64,000 nucleotides of DNA from JASLBX01 sp035762665 (GCA_035762665.1 DASTNZ010000155.1:1-64000); one strand, 5' to 3'; counted from the stretch's first letter, positions 18,046 to 27,228 are shown. The notes: generated by a model not told the origin, from the sequence alone. Numbers and translations: made by a program.

Positions 18046-19152
18046 ATGCGGGACGTATTGGACCAGCTTCTGGCGTGGTGGCGTGATGGGGACCGAGTCG
18101 CGGTGGGCACGGTTGTGCGCACCTGGAGTTCCGCACCACGCGATGTGGGCGCCGCCATGCTGGTCGGGCCCGGCGGCGAAGCGGTCGGGAGCGTATCCGG
18201 CGGGTGCGTCGAGGCCGCGGTGTACGAGGCGGCCACCGAGGTCCTGGCGGGCGCGCCACCGCGGATCGAGCGGTACGGGGTGAGCGACGACGACGCGTTC
18301 GCCGTGGGGCTGACCTGTGGTGGCACCATCGAGGTCTTCGTCGAGGTCGTGGACCAGGAGTCGCTACCCGGCCTGGACACCATCGCCGCCGACATCGCCG
18401 AGCGCCGACCGGTAGCGGTGGCGACCGTCGTGGCGGGGCCGGGCCGGCTGGGCACGCACCTGGTCGTCCGGCCGGACGGTCGCCTCGGTGGGCTGGGCTC
18501 GGACCGGTTGGACGACGCGGTGGCGGACGACGCCCGCGGGATGCTGGACCAGGGCATGACCGGGGTGCGCCGGTACGGCCCGGACGGTGAGCGCCGGGGC
18601 GACGAGCTGAGCGTGTTCGTGCAGTCGTTCGCGCCACCACCACTGATGCTTGTCTTCGGCGCCATCGACTTCGCCGCGGCCGTATCGCGGGTCGGTTCGT
18701 TCCTCGGTTATCACGTCACCGTCTGCGACGCTCGGCCCGTGTTCGCCACGCCGGCCCGCTTTCCTGACGCTGACGAAGTGATCGTCCGGTGGCCGCATGA
18801 GTTCCTCGCCGAGACGGCGATTGACGAGCGGACGGTCATCTGCGTGCTGACCCACGACCCGAAGTTCGACGTACCGCTCCTTGAGGTAGCCCTGCGCTCA
18901 CCGGCGGCATATGTAGGTGCGATGGGATCCCGGCGGACTCATGAGGACAGGCTGGCCAGGCTGGCCGAGCGAGGACTTTCCGACAAAGAGCTCAGCCGCC
19001 TGGCGTCCCCCATCGGGCTCGACCTTGGTGCCCGTACCCCGGAGGAGACGGCGGTCTCGATCGCAGCGGAGATCATCTCGGCTCGTTGGGGCGGCACCGG
19101 CCGGCCGCTGACCGACATAACCGGCCGGATCCATCGGGAGCATCCGCAGTGA
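18046..19152 (+). CDS. XdhC/CoxF family molybdenum cofactor maturation protein
   Basis: This is a 368-aa two-domain protein. The N-terminal XdhC-CoxI domain has GSVSGGCVEAAV (near 48-59) and LTCGG. The C-terminal Rossmann domain has VFGAIDFAAAVSR and GAMGSRRTHEDRL. XdhC proteins bind and sulfurate, or insert, the molybdenum cofactor of hydroxylases such as xanthine and CO dehydrogenases. ATG 18046 fits a leaderless promoter. The stop overlaps the cytidylyltransferase-like gene, so the pair probably prepares cofactor, plausibly for the cox enzymes 7-8 kb downstream. Confidence 0.85.
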   Translation: MRDVLDQLLAWWRDGDRVAVGTVVRTWSSAPRDVGAAMLVGPGGEAVGSVSGGCVEAAVYEAATEVLAGAPPRIERYGVSDDDAFAVGLTCGGTIEVFVEVVDQESLPGLDTIAADIAERRPVAVATVVAGPGRLGTHLVVRPDGRLGGLGSDRLDDAVADDARGMLDQGMTGVRRYGPDGERRGDELSVFVQSFAPPPLMLVFGAIDFAAAVSRVGSFLGYHVTVCDARPVFATPARFPDADEVIVRWPHEFLAETAIDERTVICVLTHDPKFDVPLLEVALRSPAAYVGAMGSRRTHEDRLARLAERGLSDKELSRLASPIGLDLGARTPEETAVSIAAEIISARWGGTGRPLTDITGRIHREHPQ

Positions 19153-19721
19153 CCGTTGCCGGGCTGGTGCTGGCGGCAGGTGCTGGTGCTCGGTTCGGGC
19201 GGCCGAAAGCCGATCTAACGGTTGGCGGAGTACGGCTTGTCGATCGTGCCGTCGAGCTTCTTGTCGCCGGCGGATGTGAACCCGTGGTGGTGGTCTCCGG
19301 AGCGGTCCGGCTTCAGGTGGATGGGGCCGCAGTGGTGCACAACGACGACTGGGCAAGCGGCATGGGTTCGTCCCTGCGCCGAGGGCTCGCGGCCATGCCG
19401 GCCGATGCGACGGCCGCCGTCGTGTTGCTGGTGGACACACCATGGCTGGGTGCCGAATCCGTCCGGCGGGTGATGACGGCGCACAGAGCCGGCGCAGAGC
19501 TGGCGGTGGCCACTTATGGCGGCCAGCGCGGTCATCCGGTGTTGCTCGGCCGTGAGCACTGGGCGGATATCACGGCGACTGTGACCGGTGACGTGGGTGC
19601 ACGAAGCTACCTGGCCGGCCGGTCTGACGTGATTGAGGTTGATTGCACCGGCACCGGAGACCCTACCGATGTCGACGTTCCTACCGCACTACATCGGGGG
19701 CAGGGCTTAAGGGGAGTTTAA
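19149..19721 (+). CDS. MocA-like molybdenum cofactor nucleotidyltransferase
   Basis: This is a 190-aa nucleotidyltransferase with the N-terminal loop LAAGAGARFGRPK (8-20), the central VLLVDTPWLGAESV and the GQRGHPVLL segment. The LAAG form (rather than LAGG) and the coupling to xdhC fit a CTP-using MocA, which makes the cytosine dinucleotide cofactor used by CO dehydrogenase. MobA-type GTP use cannot be excluded by reading alone. GTG 19149 overlaps the xdhC stop (GTGA). Confidence 0.8.
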   Translation: MTVAGLVLAAGAGARFGRPKADLTVGGVRLVDRAVELLVAGGCEPVVVVSGAVRLQVDGAAVVHNDDWASGMGSSLRRGLAAMPADATAAVVLLVDTPWLGAESVRRVMTAHRAGAELAVATYGGQRGHPVLLGREHWADITATVTGDVGARSYLAGRSDVIEVDCTGTGDPTDVDVPTALHRGQGLRGV

Positions 19722-19722
19722 G
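19705..19722 (+). promoter_or_regulatory. Candidate SARP/BTAD operator (11-bp-phased direct repeat)
   Basis: GCTTAAG (19705-19711) and GTTTAAG (19716-19722) are spaced exactly 11 bp start to start. They lie in the -35 region of a weak -10 box (CAAGCT, 19733-19738) followed 6 nt later by GTG 19745. OmpR-fold SARP/BTAD proteins are known to bind heptamer repeats on one helical face in place of a -35 box. The site overlaps the end of the preceding gene. Confidence 0.4.
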
Positions 19723-19744
19723 TGCCACGGGGCAAGCTGTGCCG

Positions 19745-19924
19745 GTGGACACGTTCGTGGTGCGGATTTATCCGAGTGGGGAGGATGAGCCCGGACGGCT
19801 TCGGGGGGTCGTGTCCCAAGTGGCGAGTGGCGAAACCATGATCTTCAGATCAGCCGAGGAGCTGCTCGCGTTCCTCGTCGATCCCCTTGGGGGGCGGGGG
19901 ATCGCCGAGGAACTCGCCCACTAA
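19745..19924 (+). CDS. Small conserved protein upstream of the BTAD regulator
   Basis: This 59-aa protein begins MDTFVVRIYPSGEDEPGRLRG and contains VVSQVASGETMIFRSAEELLAFLV. Similar short proteins of the form FVVRVW...LRGVVEHVGSG...F are seen beside actinobacterial regulators, but no function is known to me. GTG 19745 is the best fit to the weak promoter and the conserved start. GTG 19739 is an alternative. It lies 55 nt before the BTAD regulator, probably in the same transcript. Confidence 0.6.
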   Translation: MDTFVVRIYPSGEDEPGRLRGVVSQVASGETMIFRSAEELLAFLVDPLGGRGIAEELAH

Positions 19925-19979
19925 CCGGGGAGACAGTGCAAGAATCGCGTCCAGGTGGCGTCGATCTCCCGGAGGTCAA

Positions 19980-22900
19980 GTGGGCAGGTCCACCTCGGCG
20001 ACGCTAAACGGCGAGATCAGCCGTCGGCGGCTGCTCGCGCGGCTGGACGAGGCTGCGGTCGCCGGTCGGTTGACAGTGCTCTTGGCCGGCGCCGGGTATG
20101 GCAAGACGACGCTGCTCCGCGCATGGACGCGGTCCAAACCCACGGCGTGGGTGAGTCTTGGCCCAGACGACCGCCGATCGGGCACTCTGGCCAAGCATCT
20201 GGTGGATGCGCTGCGGGTGCCGACCCCAGACCTGTCGGCGGACATGTTGCTGGCAGCGAGCCGGATGCGTGGCTACGACGTTGACGAGGACGCCGGCGTG
20301 ACGGCGATCGCCGCCGGCATGGCCGAGGCCCTGGACCATGCTCTCCGGCGCCAGACCGTGCTGATCCTGGACGACGTCGATGAGCTTGCGGAGGCGCCAG
20401 AATCGGCCACGCTCGTCGACGCGCTGGTACGGAACGCCCCGAACTCCCTGCACGTTGTCGTGGCCGGCCGCGATCAACCCCCATTTCGCACTGCCCGGCT
20501 TATCGCACATGGGGAGGCCAGCGAGATCGGGGCGGCCGATCTTGCATTCACGGAGGCCGAGGCGGCCGAGCTGGTCGGCCGGACGGCCGGAGCCGGCGGC
20601 GAGTCCTTGGCCGCGGAGATCCACCGGCTCACGGGAGGATGGCCGGTCGCCGTCCGGCTGGCTGCTGAGGCACTGGCTGCAGCGCCGCCTGGCGAGCGCG
20701 GTGCGATCGTAGACGCCCTCCGGGAGCCACAGGGCCTGCTGCTGCGATATGTGGCCGACGAAGTGATCGGCAGGGAGTCTGAGGAGGTTCTCGAACTCCT
20801 GGACTGCGCGCAGGTCCTCGACGGAATCGAGCCGGCCCTGGCGGCGGCGGTCGGCATTCCCGACGCGGACAAGACGTTCGCAAAGCTCGCCACTCGTGGC
20901 GTTTACCTCGAGCCGCTGCCTGGGTTCTTGCCCGGGCGAATGGTACTCCGCCCACTTTTCCGGTCGTACCTGGCGCATTACCGGCGGCTGGATGCGGAGC
21001 GAGTCCGGGAGATCAAGGCGACCGCCGCGCTCTGGCACGAAGCAGCGGGGGAGCATGCCCAAGCCCTGTCCTACGCCGTTCAGCTGGCCGACGCCGAGTG
21101 GTGTGCTCGGCTGCTGAGCAAGCACGGCGCCAAGCTGGTCGAGAACGGGGCGGCCGGCATCGTGTTGTCGGCGGCCGAGCTGCTTCCGGAGGAGTTGAGG
21201 AGCCCATCCATCGAGGTGCTCGTCGGTGACGCGGGACTGATGCATGGCCGGTGGGATACGGCATTGGCGCATTACCGGCGGGCCGCCGGGAACGGGAAGC
21301 TGCCGGCGAGCGTGGCGTGGCGGATCGGGTTGCTGCACTACCTGCGCGGCGAATTGACCGACGCGCTCGAGGCCTACAATCGTGGCGATACGCAGGACGC
21401 GGATCTGGCATCGCGGGCGTTGCTGCTCGCGTGGTCGGCCAGCGCCCACTGGCTGCGCGGGGACGTCGAAAGCTGCCGCGACCTGGCCAAGCGAGCGCTG
21501 GCAGCGGCCCGGCAAGCAGGCGATGATCGCGCGCTGGCGGGCGCGCACACAGTTCTGGGCATGCTGGCGGCGCTGGACCGTGACCGGGCGGCCAACGACG
21601 CTCACTACCTGCGGGCACTTGATCACGCGACGGCTGCCCACGACGTCTTCCAGCTGGTTCGGATACACGCCAACCGGTCCAGCCAGCACCTGGAGGAAGG
21701 CGACGCGGCGGGCGCACTCGCTGAGGCTGAGGTGGCTGTCCGCCTGGCCGACCTGGCCGGCGTAGCGACGTTTCGGGCGCTCGCGTTGAACAACCGCGGC
21801 GAGGCGCTGCTGGCCCTGGGCAGACTCGACGAGGCAAGGGTCGAACTCGAGGCTGCGCGCGCCGTGTTCGACCGGCTGGGCTCGTCGATGGCGTCCTATC
21901 CGAACGGTGCTTTGGGCACGGTCCACCTGCTCCGCGGCGATCGAGCGGGCGCGCGAGCGGCGTTTCAGCGCGCCCTGCAACTCTCGGAGGAGGTCGGTGA
22001 CGTGCAGGGACTGGTACCCGCGCTGGCCGGGCTGGCGAGCGTCAGCCTGATAGACGAGCCGGAATCGGCTCGAGCGCTCGTCGACCGGGCACTGGGCGCA
22101 GGGGCGTCGCTGGACCACGCGCACGCCTTGGTCGTGGCTGCCCGGGTCCGGCTCGCGGAAGGTGACCCCGACGCCACGGTCACGTATGCCCAGCAAGCCG
22201 CACTCGAGGCAGGGGAGCAACGCCATCGAAGGGACCTGGCCGAGGTCTACGAGGTGTTGGCCGAGGCCCGCCAGGACCACAACCTCGCCAATGACGCGCT
22301 CGGGCTCTGGCGGGAGCTGGACAACCCGATAGGAGCGGCCCGCACGACGCTGCTGCTGGCTCGTCTCGAACCGGATACCAAGCGCGCCCTGGCGCTGGCC
22401 GAGCAGGCGGCCCGCGAGGCGGGCGAGCTAGGAGCTCGCGAGATCGTCGCGACGGCTCAGACCCTGATCGGGCAGCTGAAGGAGCAGGAGCCGGCATCGG
22501 ACATCTCGATCAGTTGCCTGGGCGGGTTCACCGTGACCAGGCACGGCGAGGTTGTGCCCGCGTCGGCTTGGCAATCACGAAAGGCGCGCGAGCTACTGAA
22601 GATCCTGGTCTGCCGGGCCGGCCGGCCGATACACCGCGAGCAGTTGCTGGAGTTGCTGTGGCCCGACGAGGACTCCAGCCGCACCGGCAACCGGCTTTCG
22701 GTTGCGCTGTCGACGGTCCGCACGGTGCTCGATCCTGACCACGACCACCCCTCAGACCACTACGTGCGGGCCGATGGCGATGCGATCAAGTTGCAGAACG
22801 TGACGATCGACGTCAACCGGTTCTTGGTCGATGCGACGGCTGGGCTGTCGCTGGTGAAGAGGGGCTCTTCCCGGGCCGCGCTACGCTACCTGGAGGCGGC

Positions 22901-23249
22901 CGAGCTGGCCTATGCCGGCGATGTCTTCGAGGAGGATCCGTACGCCGAGTGGGCGGTCGACCTGCGGGAAAAGGCGCGGTTGACCTACCTCGACGTCGCT
23001 CGCCGGCTGGCCGAGCTGAGTCGAGGCGACGACGACGCTCGGACCCGCTACTTACTGCGGATTCTCGAGCGTGACCCGTACGACGAGCCGGCGCACCTGG
23101 AGCTGGTCGGTTTGCTGGCCGCGCAGGGCCGACACGGCGAAGCTCGCCGCCGGTACCGGCTTTATGCCCGGCTGCTCCAGGAGATCGGTGTCGAGGCCGC
23201 GCCTTACCCCGCTACCGAACCACGATCGGCGGTTCGATCAACCGGCTAG
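19980..23249 (+). CDS. Large NTPase-TPR-BTAD transcriptional regulator
   Basis: This is a 1089-aa regulator. Residues 1-330 form a STAND-type ATPase with Walker A AGAGYGKTT (36-44) and Walker B VLILDDVDE (127-135). A long helical TPR region follows (about 380-835). From about 842 there is an OmpR/PhoB-type winged helix (CLGGFTVTRHGEVVP...SRKARELLKIL...REQLLELLWP), and the protein ends in a BTAD domain (about 930-1075). The DNA-binding part is at the C-terminus, reversed relative to AfsR-type SARPs and more like MalT. GTG 19980 has GGAGG upstream and gives the expected start. The effector and target genes are unknown. Confidence 0.88.
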   Translation: MGRSTSATLNGEISRRRLLARLDEAAVAGRLTVLLAGAGYGKTTLLRAWTRSKPTAWVSLGPDDRRSGTLAKHLVDALRVPTPDLSADMLLAASRMRGYDVDEDAGVTAIAAGMAEALDHALRRQTVLILDDVDELAEAPESATLVDALVRNAPNSLHVVVAGRDQPPFRTARLIAHGEASEIGAADLAFTEAEAAELVGRTAGAGGESLAAEIHRLTGGWPVAVRLAAEALAAAPPGERGAIVDALREPQGLLLRYVADEVIGRESEEVLELLDCAQVLDGIEPALAAAVGIPDADKTFAKLATRGVYLEPLPGFLPGRMVLRPLFRSYLAHYRRLDAERVREIKATAALWHEAAGEHAQALSYAVQLADAEWCARLLSKHGAKLVENGAAGIVLSAAELLPEELRSPSIEVLVGDAGLMHGRWDTALAHYRRAAGNGKLPASVAWRIGLLHYLRGELTDALEAYNRGDTQDADLASRALLLAWSASAHWLRGDVESCRDLAKRALAAARQAGDDRALAGAHTVLGMLAALDRDRAANDAHYLRALDHATAAHDVFQLVRIHANRSSQHLEEGDAAGALAEAEVAVRLADLAGVATFRALALNNRGEALLALGRLDEARVELEAARAVFDRLGSSMASYPNGALGTVHLLRGDRAGARAAFQRALQLSEEVGDVQGLVPALAGLASVSLIDEPESARALVDRALGAGASLDHAHALVVAARVRLAEGDPDATVTYAQQAALEAGEQRHRRDLAEVYEVLAEARQDHNLANDALGLWRELDNPIGAARTTLLLARLEPDTKRALALAEQAAREAGELGAREIVATAQTLIGQLKEQEPASDISISCLGGFTVTRHGEVVPASAWQSRKARELLKILVCRAGRPIHREQLLELLWPDEDSSRTGNRLSVALSTVRTVLDPDHDHPSDHYVRADGDAIKLQNVTIDVNRFLVDATAGLSLVKRGSSRAALRYLEAAELAYAGDVFEEDPYAEWAVDLREKARLTYLDVARRLAELSRGDDDARTRYLLRILERDPYDEPAHLELVGLLAAQGRHGEARRRYRLYARLLQEIGVEAAPYPATEPRSAVRSTG

Positions 23250-24870
23250 ACAGGCGTTCGCCGGGGACGATCCACGGGGAGTCGGTAGGCGCCTCCGGAT
23301 CAGCACGCCAGGCGTGCGCGACCCGGTCCACGCCGATCGGATATATGGTCAGCGCTCCATCGGAGCCGATCCGCATTCGCAGGAATCCCTTGAAGTCGTC
23401 CACCGCCAGCCCGGCGTGCAACTCGTTCACGTTGACGCCGAACTGGCTGGCGATCAGCAGGTAGACCGCCACGATCCAGGTGTCGAGGATGCCGATGACC
23501 GGCAGGTACACGACGAATGCGAGCAGCGTGCCCCACGGAGGTGGCGCATCGACGAACGGCAGCTGGGTCCAGACCGCGGCGCCGGCTATTCCCAGCATGA
23601 CGTGCGGCACGGCGTGGAGCAGCCCGGCGATGCGATGCCGCCAACCCCGTCTGCCCATCAGCACTGCGAACATGTACGTGCCGCCGATGACGGCAGCGAC
23701 GGCGAACCCGATCGGGGCGTTGAACCATCGGTCATCGGCGGTGAGCAACGCAAGCATCAGCAGCGTCTGCATGAGCCCGACCAGCACCGGGAACCCGCGG
23801 TTGCGCACCGGCAGGCGCCCGAAGATGCGCCAGCCCAGTTGCCGGCTGGCCGATCGGGACGGGTAGGTGGCCGCCAGCCGGTAGGTCTGAGGCTCGCTGG
23901 CCGCACGGATGATGGTGTCCGCGGCCGGCGCGGACAGTTCGTCCGGCAAGTGAGCCGTGCTTGACAGATAGGCACCACCGATACCAGCGGTGATCAACGT
24001 CCGGCCGGCTCCGTCCGGGCCTGGGCCGGAGTACCTGGCGTAGTGATGGTGATCGCCGGCCAACATGACAGGCACCCGCGCCCCGGTGGGCTCGAGGATG
24101 GTACGCAGGACGTAGTCCAGGTTGTCGTAGGCGTCGGGGTACTCGTGGGTCATCACCCACGATGGCCGGGCGGCGACCAGAATGATTCGATCGTCCGGCC
24201 CCAGCCGCTTCGCGACGGCGCGGAAGTAGTCCAGCTGCGGCTCGTCGACGTACGAGTCCAGCTGGATGTCGATGGCCAGAAGCCACCACCGGTGCGGCAA
24301 CTCCAACGCGAAGTAGCTCCGGTGCTGCGCCGTCCGCCAGCCACCCACCGGATCCTGTTGGGCGAACAGTCGCAGGAACGCGGTCAGCCCGTCGTACCAG
24401 TCGTGATTGCCCGGCAGCGCATAAATGGTGGGGGAGTCCGGCTGCGCCGCCGGCAGGGCGGCACGGTAGGGCCCCTTCCACCGGTCCTCGTACGTGCGCG
24501 CCGATGCCGTTGGATACACCTGGTCGCCACCGAGCACCAGCACGCGGCCACGAGGCAAGGGTTCATCGAGGCCATCGACCCGCAATGCGGTCTGGGCGAG
24601 CAGGTAAGCCACCGAGTACGTCGCGTCGAAGCCGTCGCCACCGTCAGCCGTGAAGTCCAGCCAGAGCTCGCCCGGGCCGGCGTGCGCGAACGAATAATCC
24701 GGCAGCGCCGCCTGGAGTTCGCGCTTGTCGAGGTAGCTGCCGAGTGCGTAGGCCAGGCTGACCCGGACCCCGGTGGTGACGAGCAGATCGGGGTTGAGCC
24801 AGGGAACAGGTGACTGAGGGCGAAAGCCGATCTCGCCCGGCGACAGATCACGCGGCCGGTGCACACGCAT
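23212..24870 (-). CDS. Metallophosphoesterase with a C-terminal membrane domain
   Basis: This is a 552-aa protein. The N-terminal half is a calcineurin-like phosphoesterase with LGGDQVYPT, PGNHDWYDGL and LAGDHHHYARY as metal motifs, and a possible first motif DFTADGGDGFD. From about residue 360 to 490 there are four to five hydrophobic segments, followed by a cytoplasmic tail. ATG 24870 is chosen because ACCATA (the complement of TATGGT) lies 7 nt upstream and longer reading frames would run into the divergent gene. The last codons overlap the end of the BTAD gene by 38 nt, convergently. The substrate is unknown. Confidence 0.82.
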   Translation of the reverse strand: MRVHRPRDLSPGEIGFRPQSPVPWLNPDLLVTTGVRVSLAYALGSYLDKRELQAALPDYSFAHAGPGELWLDFTADGGDGFDATYSVAYLLAQTALRVDGLDEPLPRGRVLVLGGDQVYPTASARTYEDRWKGPYRAALPAAQPDSPTIYALPGNHDWYDGLTAFLRLFAQQDPVGGWRTAQHRSYFALELPHRWWLLAIDIQLDSYVDEPQLDYFRAVAKRLGPDDRIILVAARPSWVMTHEYPDAYDNLDYVLRTILEPTGARVPVMLAGDHHHYARYSGPGPDGAGRTLITAGIGGAYLSSTAHLPDELSAPAADTIIRAASEPQTYRLAATYPSRSASRQLGWRIFGRLPVRNRGFPVLVGLMQTLLMLALLTADDRWFNAPIGFAVAAVIGGTYMFAVLMGRRGWRHRIAGLLHAVPHVMLGIAGAAVWTQLPFVDAPPPWGTLLAFVVYLPVIGILDTWIVAVYLLIASQFGVNVNELHAGLAVDDFKGFLRMRIGSDGALTIYPIGVDRVAHAWRADPEAPTDSPWIVPGERLSSRLIEPPIVVR

Positions 24871-24877
24871 GATCGCA

Positions 24878-24883
24878 ACCATA
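24878..24883 (-). promoter_or_regulatory. -10 box of a leaderless metallophosphoesterase transcript
   Basis: On the minus strand TATGGT ends 7 nt before ATG 24870, and there is no ribosome site. The divergent promoter for the acyltransferase must lie in the same 61-nt gap. Confidence 0.5.
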
Positions 24884-24931
24884 GGCCCATGACACCGGTA
24901 CGATCGAGCCGGACGAGGGGTCGATGCGACG

Positions 24932-26218
24932 ATGCCTGACGTAGTCGCTGCCTTGCGGGAGCGGGCAGCCCGCACACCCGCCCACCGGGAACGGTTCGCC
25001 GACCTGCTCCGAGCAGTGGCGATCTGCATGGTGGTTCTGGGCCACTGGCTGGTCATCTCGGTGACATTCGAGGATGGACGGCTATCCGGGCAGAACGCCC
25101 TGAACGACCTGGCCTGGGCCCATCCGGTGACCTGGCTGTTCCAAGTCATGCCGGTGTTCTTCTTGGTCGGCGGATTCGCCAACGGTGCGTCGCTTCACTC
25201 GCACCGGTCCGCCGGCCGGGATTCGGCTGAGTGGCTGCTGATCCGTACCGATCGGCTGCTGCGTCCCGTGACTGCGCTGTTCGTTGTCATCCCAGTGGCT
25301 GCTCTGGTCGCCCGGGTTGTCGGAGTGCCGGAGGACCTGGTGGGGACGGCGACGTGGCTCGCATCGATCCCGCTGTGGTTCATGCTCGCATACCTGGCCA
25401 TGGTGGTGCTCACCCCGTGGATGGCTGCACTGCATCGCCGCGTGGGTCTCTGGGTGCCGGTGGCCATGGTGATCTGGGTGGCTCTTGCCGACCTGCTGCG
25501 GCTCGGACTCGACGTGCCATATGTGGGGGAGAGCACCTACTTGATCGGTTGGCTCGCCGTCCACCAACTGGGCATGTGCTGGCATGACGGGCTGCTGCCG
25601 ACGCGGCGGTCAGCCTTGCTGGCCTGGACCGCCGTTTCGGCCACCGTGCTCGTGCTGCTGACCACCGTGGGGCCCTACGACGTGCGGATGGTGGGCGGGA
25701 ACACCAATCCGCCCAGCCTGGCCCTGCTGGCACTGGCATCGACTCAGGTCGGCCTGGTGCTCCTGGCTCGCCCGGCAGCCGCCCGGTGGCTCGCCAGGCT
25801 AGGCCCGTGGACGGTGGTGGTGGCGCTCAACTCGATCGTGCTCACCATGTTCGTGTGGCACATGACGGCCGCGGTCATCGCGGCGGCGATCGTGTATCCG
25901 GCGGGTCTGATGGCGCAGCCACCGGTGGATTCGGCCGCGTGGCTGTGGTGGCGGGTGCCGTGGCTGGCCAGCGCGGCGGTGGTGCTCCTGGGGTTGGTGG
26001 CAGTGTTCGGCCGGATCGAGTTGCGCCGCCCGGAGCTCCGGCCGATGCCGCCCAGTAGGCGACGTACCGCCTTGATCCTGCTGGGCGTTCCTGCCGTGCT
26101 TGGCGGGCTGATGGGGGTCGCACTCGCCGGTCAGGCGTACCACGGCCCGGGCGGGCTACCACCAGCCGCAGTGCTCGCCTACCTCGCCGGTGCGGGCGCC
26201 CTCCGCGCTGCTCGCTGA
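24932..26218 (+). CDS. Acyltransferase-3 family membrane protein
   Basis: This is a 428-aa integral membrane protein of the OafA/acyltransferase-3 type, which moves acyl groups onto extracytoplasmic sugars or lipids. The family start is RFADLLRAVAICMVVLGHW, with the catalytic-type histidine in the first membrane helix (VVLGHW). About ten hydrophobic helices follow, and VMPVFFLVGGF matches the family. It is transcribed divergently from the metallophosphoesterase. The acceptor is unknown. Confidence 0.85.
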   Translation: MPDVVAALRERAARTPAHRERFADLLRAVAICMVVLGHWLVISVTFEDGRLSGQNALNDLAWAHPVTWLFQVMPVFFLVGGFANGASLHSHRSAGRDSAEWLLIRTDRLLRPVTALFVVIPVAALVARVVGVPEDLVGTATWLASIPLWFMLAYLAMVVLTPWMAALHRRVGLWVPVAMVIWVALADLLRLGLDVPYVGESTYLIGWLAVHQLGMCWHDGLLPTRRSALLAWTAVSATVLVLLTTVGPYDVRMVGGNTNPPSLALLALASTQVGLVLLARPAAARWLARLGPWTVVVALNSIVLTMFVWHMTAAVIAAAIVYPAGLMAQPPVDSAAWLWWRVPWLASAAVVLLGLVAVFGRIELRRPELRPMPPSRRRTALILLGVPAVLGGLMGVALAGQAYHGPGGLPPAAVLAYLAGAGALRAAR

Positions 26219-26251
26219 TGGATTGATCACGTACGAGTTGCCCGAAAGATC

Positions 26252-26279
26252 TTGACGTGCGCCCACTGAACCGTAGGCT
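26252..26279 (+). promoter_or_regulatory. Promoter of the form I cox operon
   Basis: TTGACG (26252-26257) and TAGGCT (26274-26279) are separated by 16 nt. This is one of the better-formed sigma-70-type promoters in the window. Transcription would start near 26286, giving a leader of about 48 nt with the ribosome site GGGAGG before coxM. Confidence 0.65.
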
Positions 26280-26333
26280 CATTGTGCACGTGTTTGTCGC
26301 AATGGAAAGCCGATCCACCGCGCGGGAGGCGCC

Positions 26334-27218
26334 ATGTACCCAGCGGCGTTCGATTACGTCGCAGTCCGCACGCTCGACGAGGCCCTTTCGACGCTGTCCG
26401 AGGGCGATGAGGACACCAAGGTCCTCGCCGGTGGTCAGAGCCTGATCCCGATGATGAAACTCAGGTTGGCCACGCCTACCAAGCTCGTCGACATCAACCG
26501 GGTGCCCGGCCTCGCGGACATCAGGGTGTCCGACGGTCACCTTGTCGTCGGCGCGTTGACCAGGCACAACGACGTTGTCCACTCTGAGCTGGTCAAGGCT
26601 GAGAACCACACGATGGCGTCCGCAGCGCCGTGGATAGCCGACCCGCTGGTACGCAACCTGGGAACCGTCGGCGGGTCACTGGCTCACGCCGACCCGCAGG
26701 GGGACTGGGGTTCGGTGATGCTGGCCTGTGGCGCGGAGGTTGTCGCCACGAGCAGCAGCCGCGGTGACCGGACCATCCCGGTAAGCGAGCTGTTCGTCGA
26801 TCTGTTCACCAGCGCGTTGGAACCCGACGAGCTGCTGACCGAGGTGCGCGTGCCGCGTTATACAGGTCCAGCCGGCGGCGCCTACCTCAAGTTGGAGCGC
26901 AAGGTAGGCGACTATGCGACTGTCGGCGTCGCTGTCCATCTGCAGTTGGACAATGGCCGGATCGGGCAGGCGGGTATCGCGCTGACCGGCGTCGGCTCGA
27001 AGAACATCAAGGCGACTCAGGCCGAGGGCGCGCTCATCGGTCAGACTCCCAGTGACGAGTTGTTCGCCGAAGCAGGTCAACTCGCCGCCGCTGCAGCCGA
27101 CCCGCGCACCGACGTCCGAGGCACCGCCGAGTTCAAGCGTTCGATCGTCAGCACGTTCGTCCGGCGTGGGTTGAGCCAAGCCGCCACCCGGGCCGTAGGC
27201 CAGCCCGAATCCGCCTGA
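26334..27218 (+). CDS. coxM: CO dehydrogenase medium (FAD) subunit CoxM, form I operon
   Basis: CoxM carries FAD and passes electrons from CoxS to the respiratory quinone pool. The 294-aa protein has the two FAD motifs AGGQS (32-36) and TVGGSLAHAD (111-120), and the C-terminal CO_deh_flav_C domain. ATG 26334 has GGGAGG upstream. coxS starts 10 nt after the stop. The order coxM-coxS-coxL is that of form I CO dehydrogenase operons. Confidence 0.93.
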   Translation: MYPAAFDYVAVRTLDEALSTLSEGDEDTKVLAGGQSLIPMMKLRLATPTKLVDINRVPGLADIRVSDGHLVVGALTRHNDVVHSELVKAENHTMASAAPWIADPLVRNLGTVGGSLAHADPQGDWGSVMLACGAEVVATSSSRGDRTIPVSELFVDLFTSALEPDELLTEVRVPRYTGPAGGAYLKLERKVGDYATVGVAVHLQLDNGRIGQAGIALTGVGSKNIKATQAEGALIGQTPSDELFAEAGQLAAAAADPRTDVRGTAEFKRSIVSTFVRRGLSQAATRAVGQPESA

Positions 27219-27228
27219 GGAGGAGCCC

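Noticed and set aside
20004..22280. Long minus-strand frame (over 750 codons) opposite the BTAD regulator
   Set aside because: It is a GC-rich shadow of a gene with clear Walker and TPR motifs. Its own translation has no recognisable domain.
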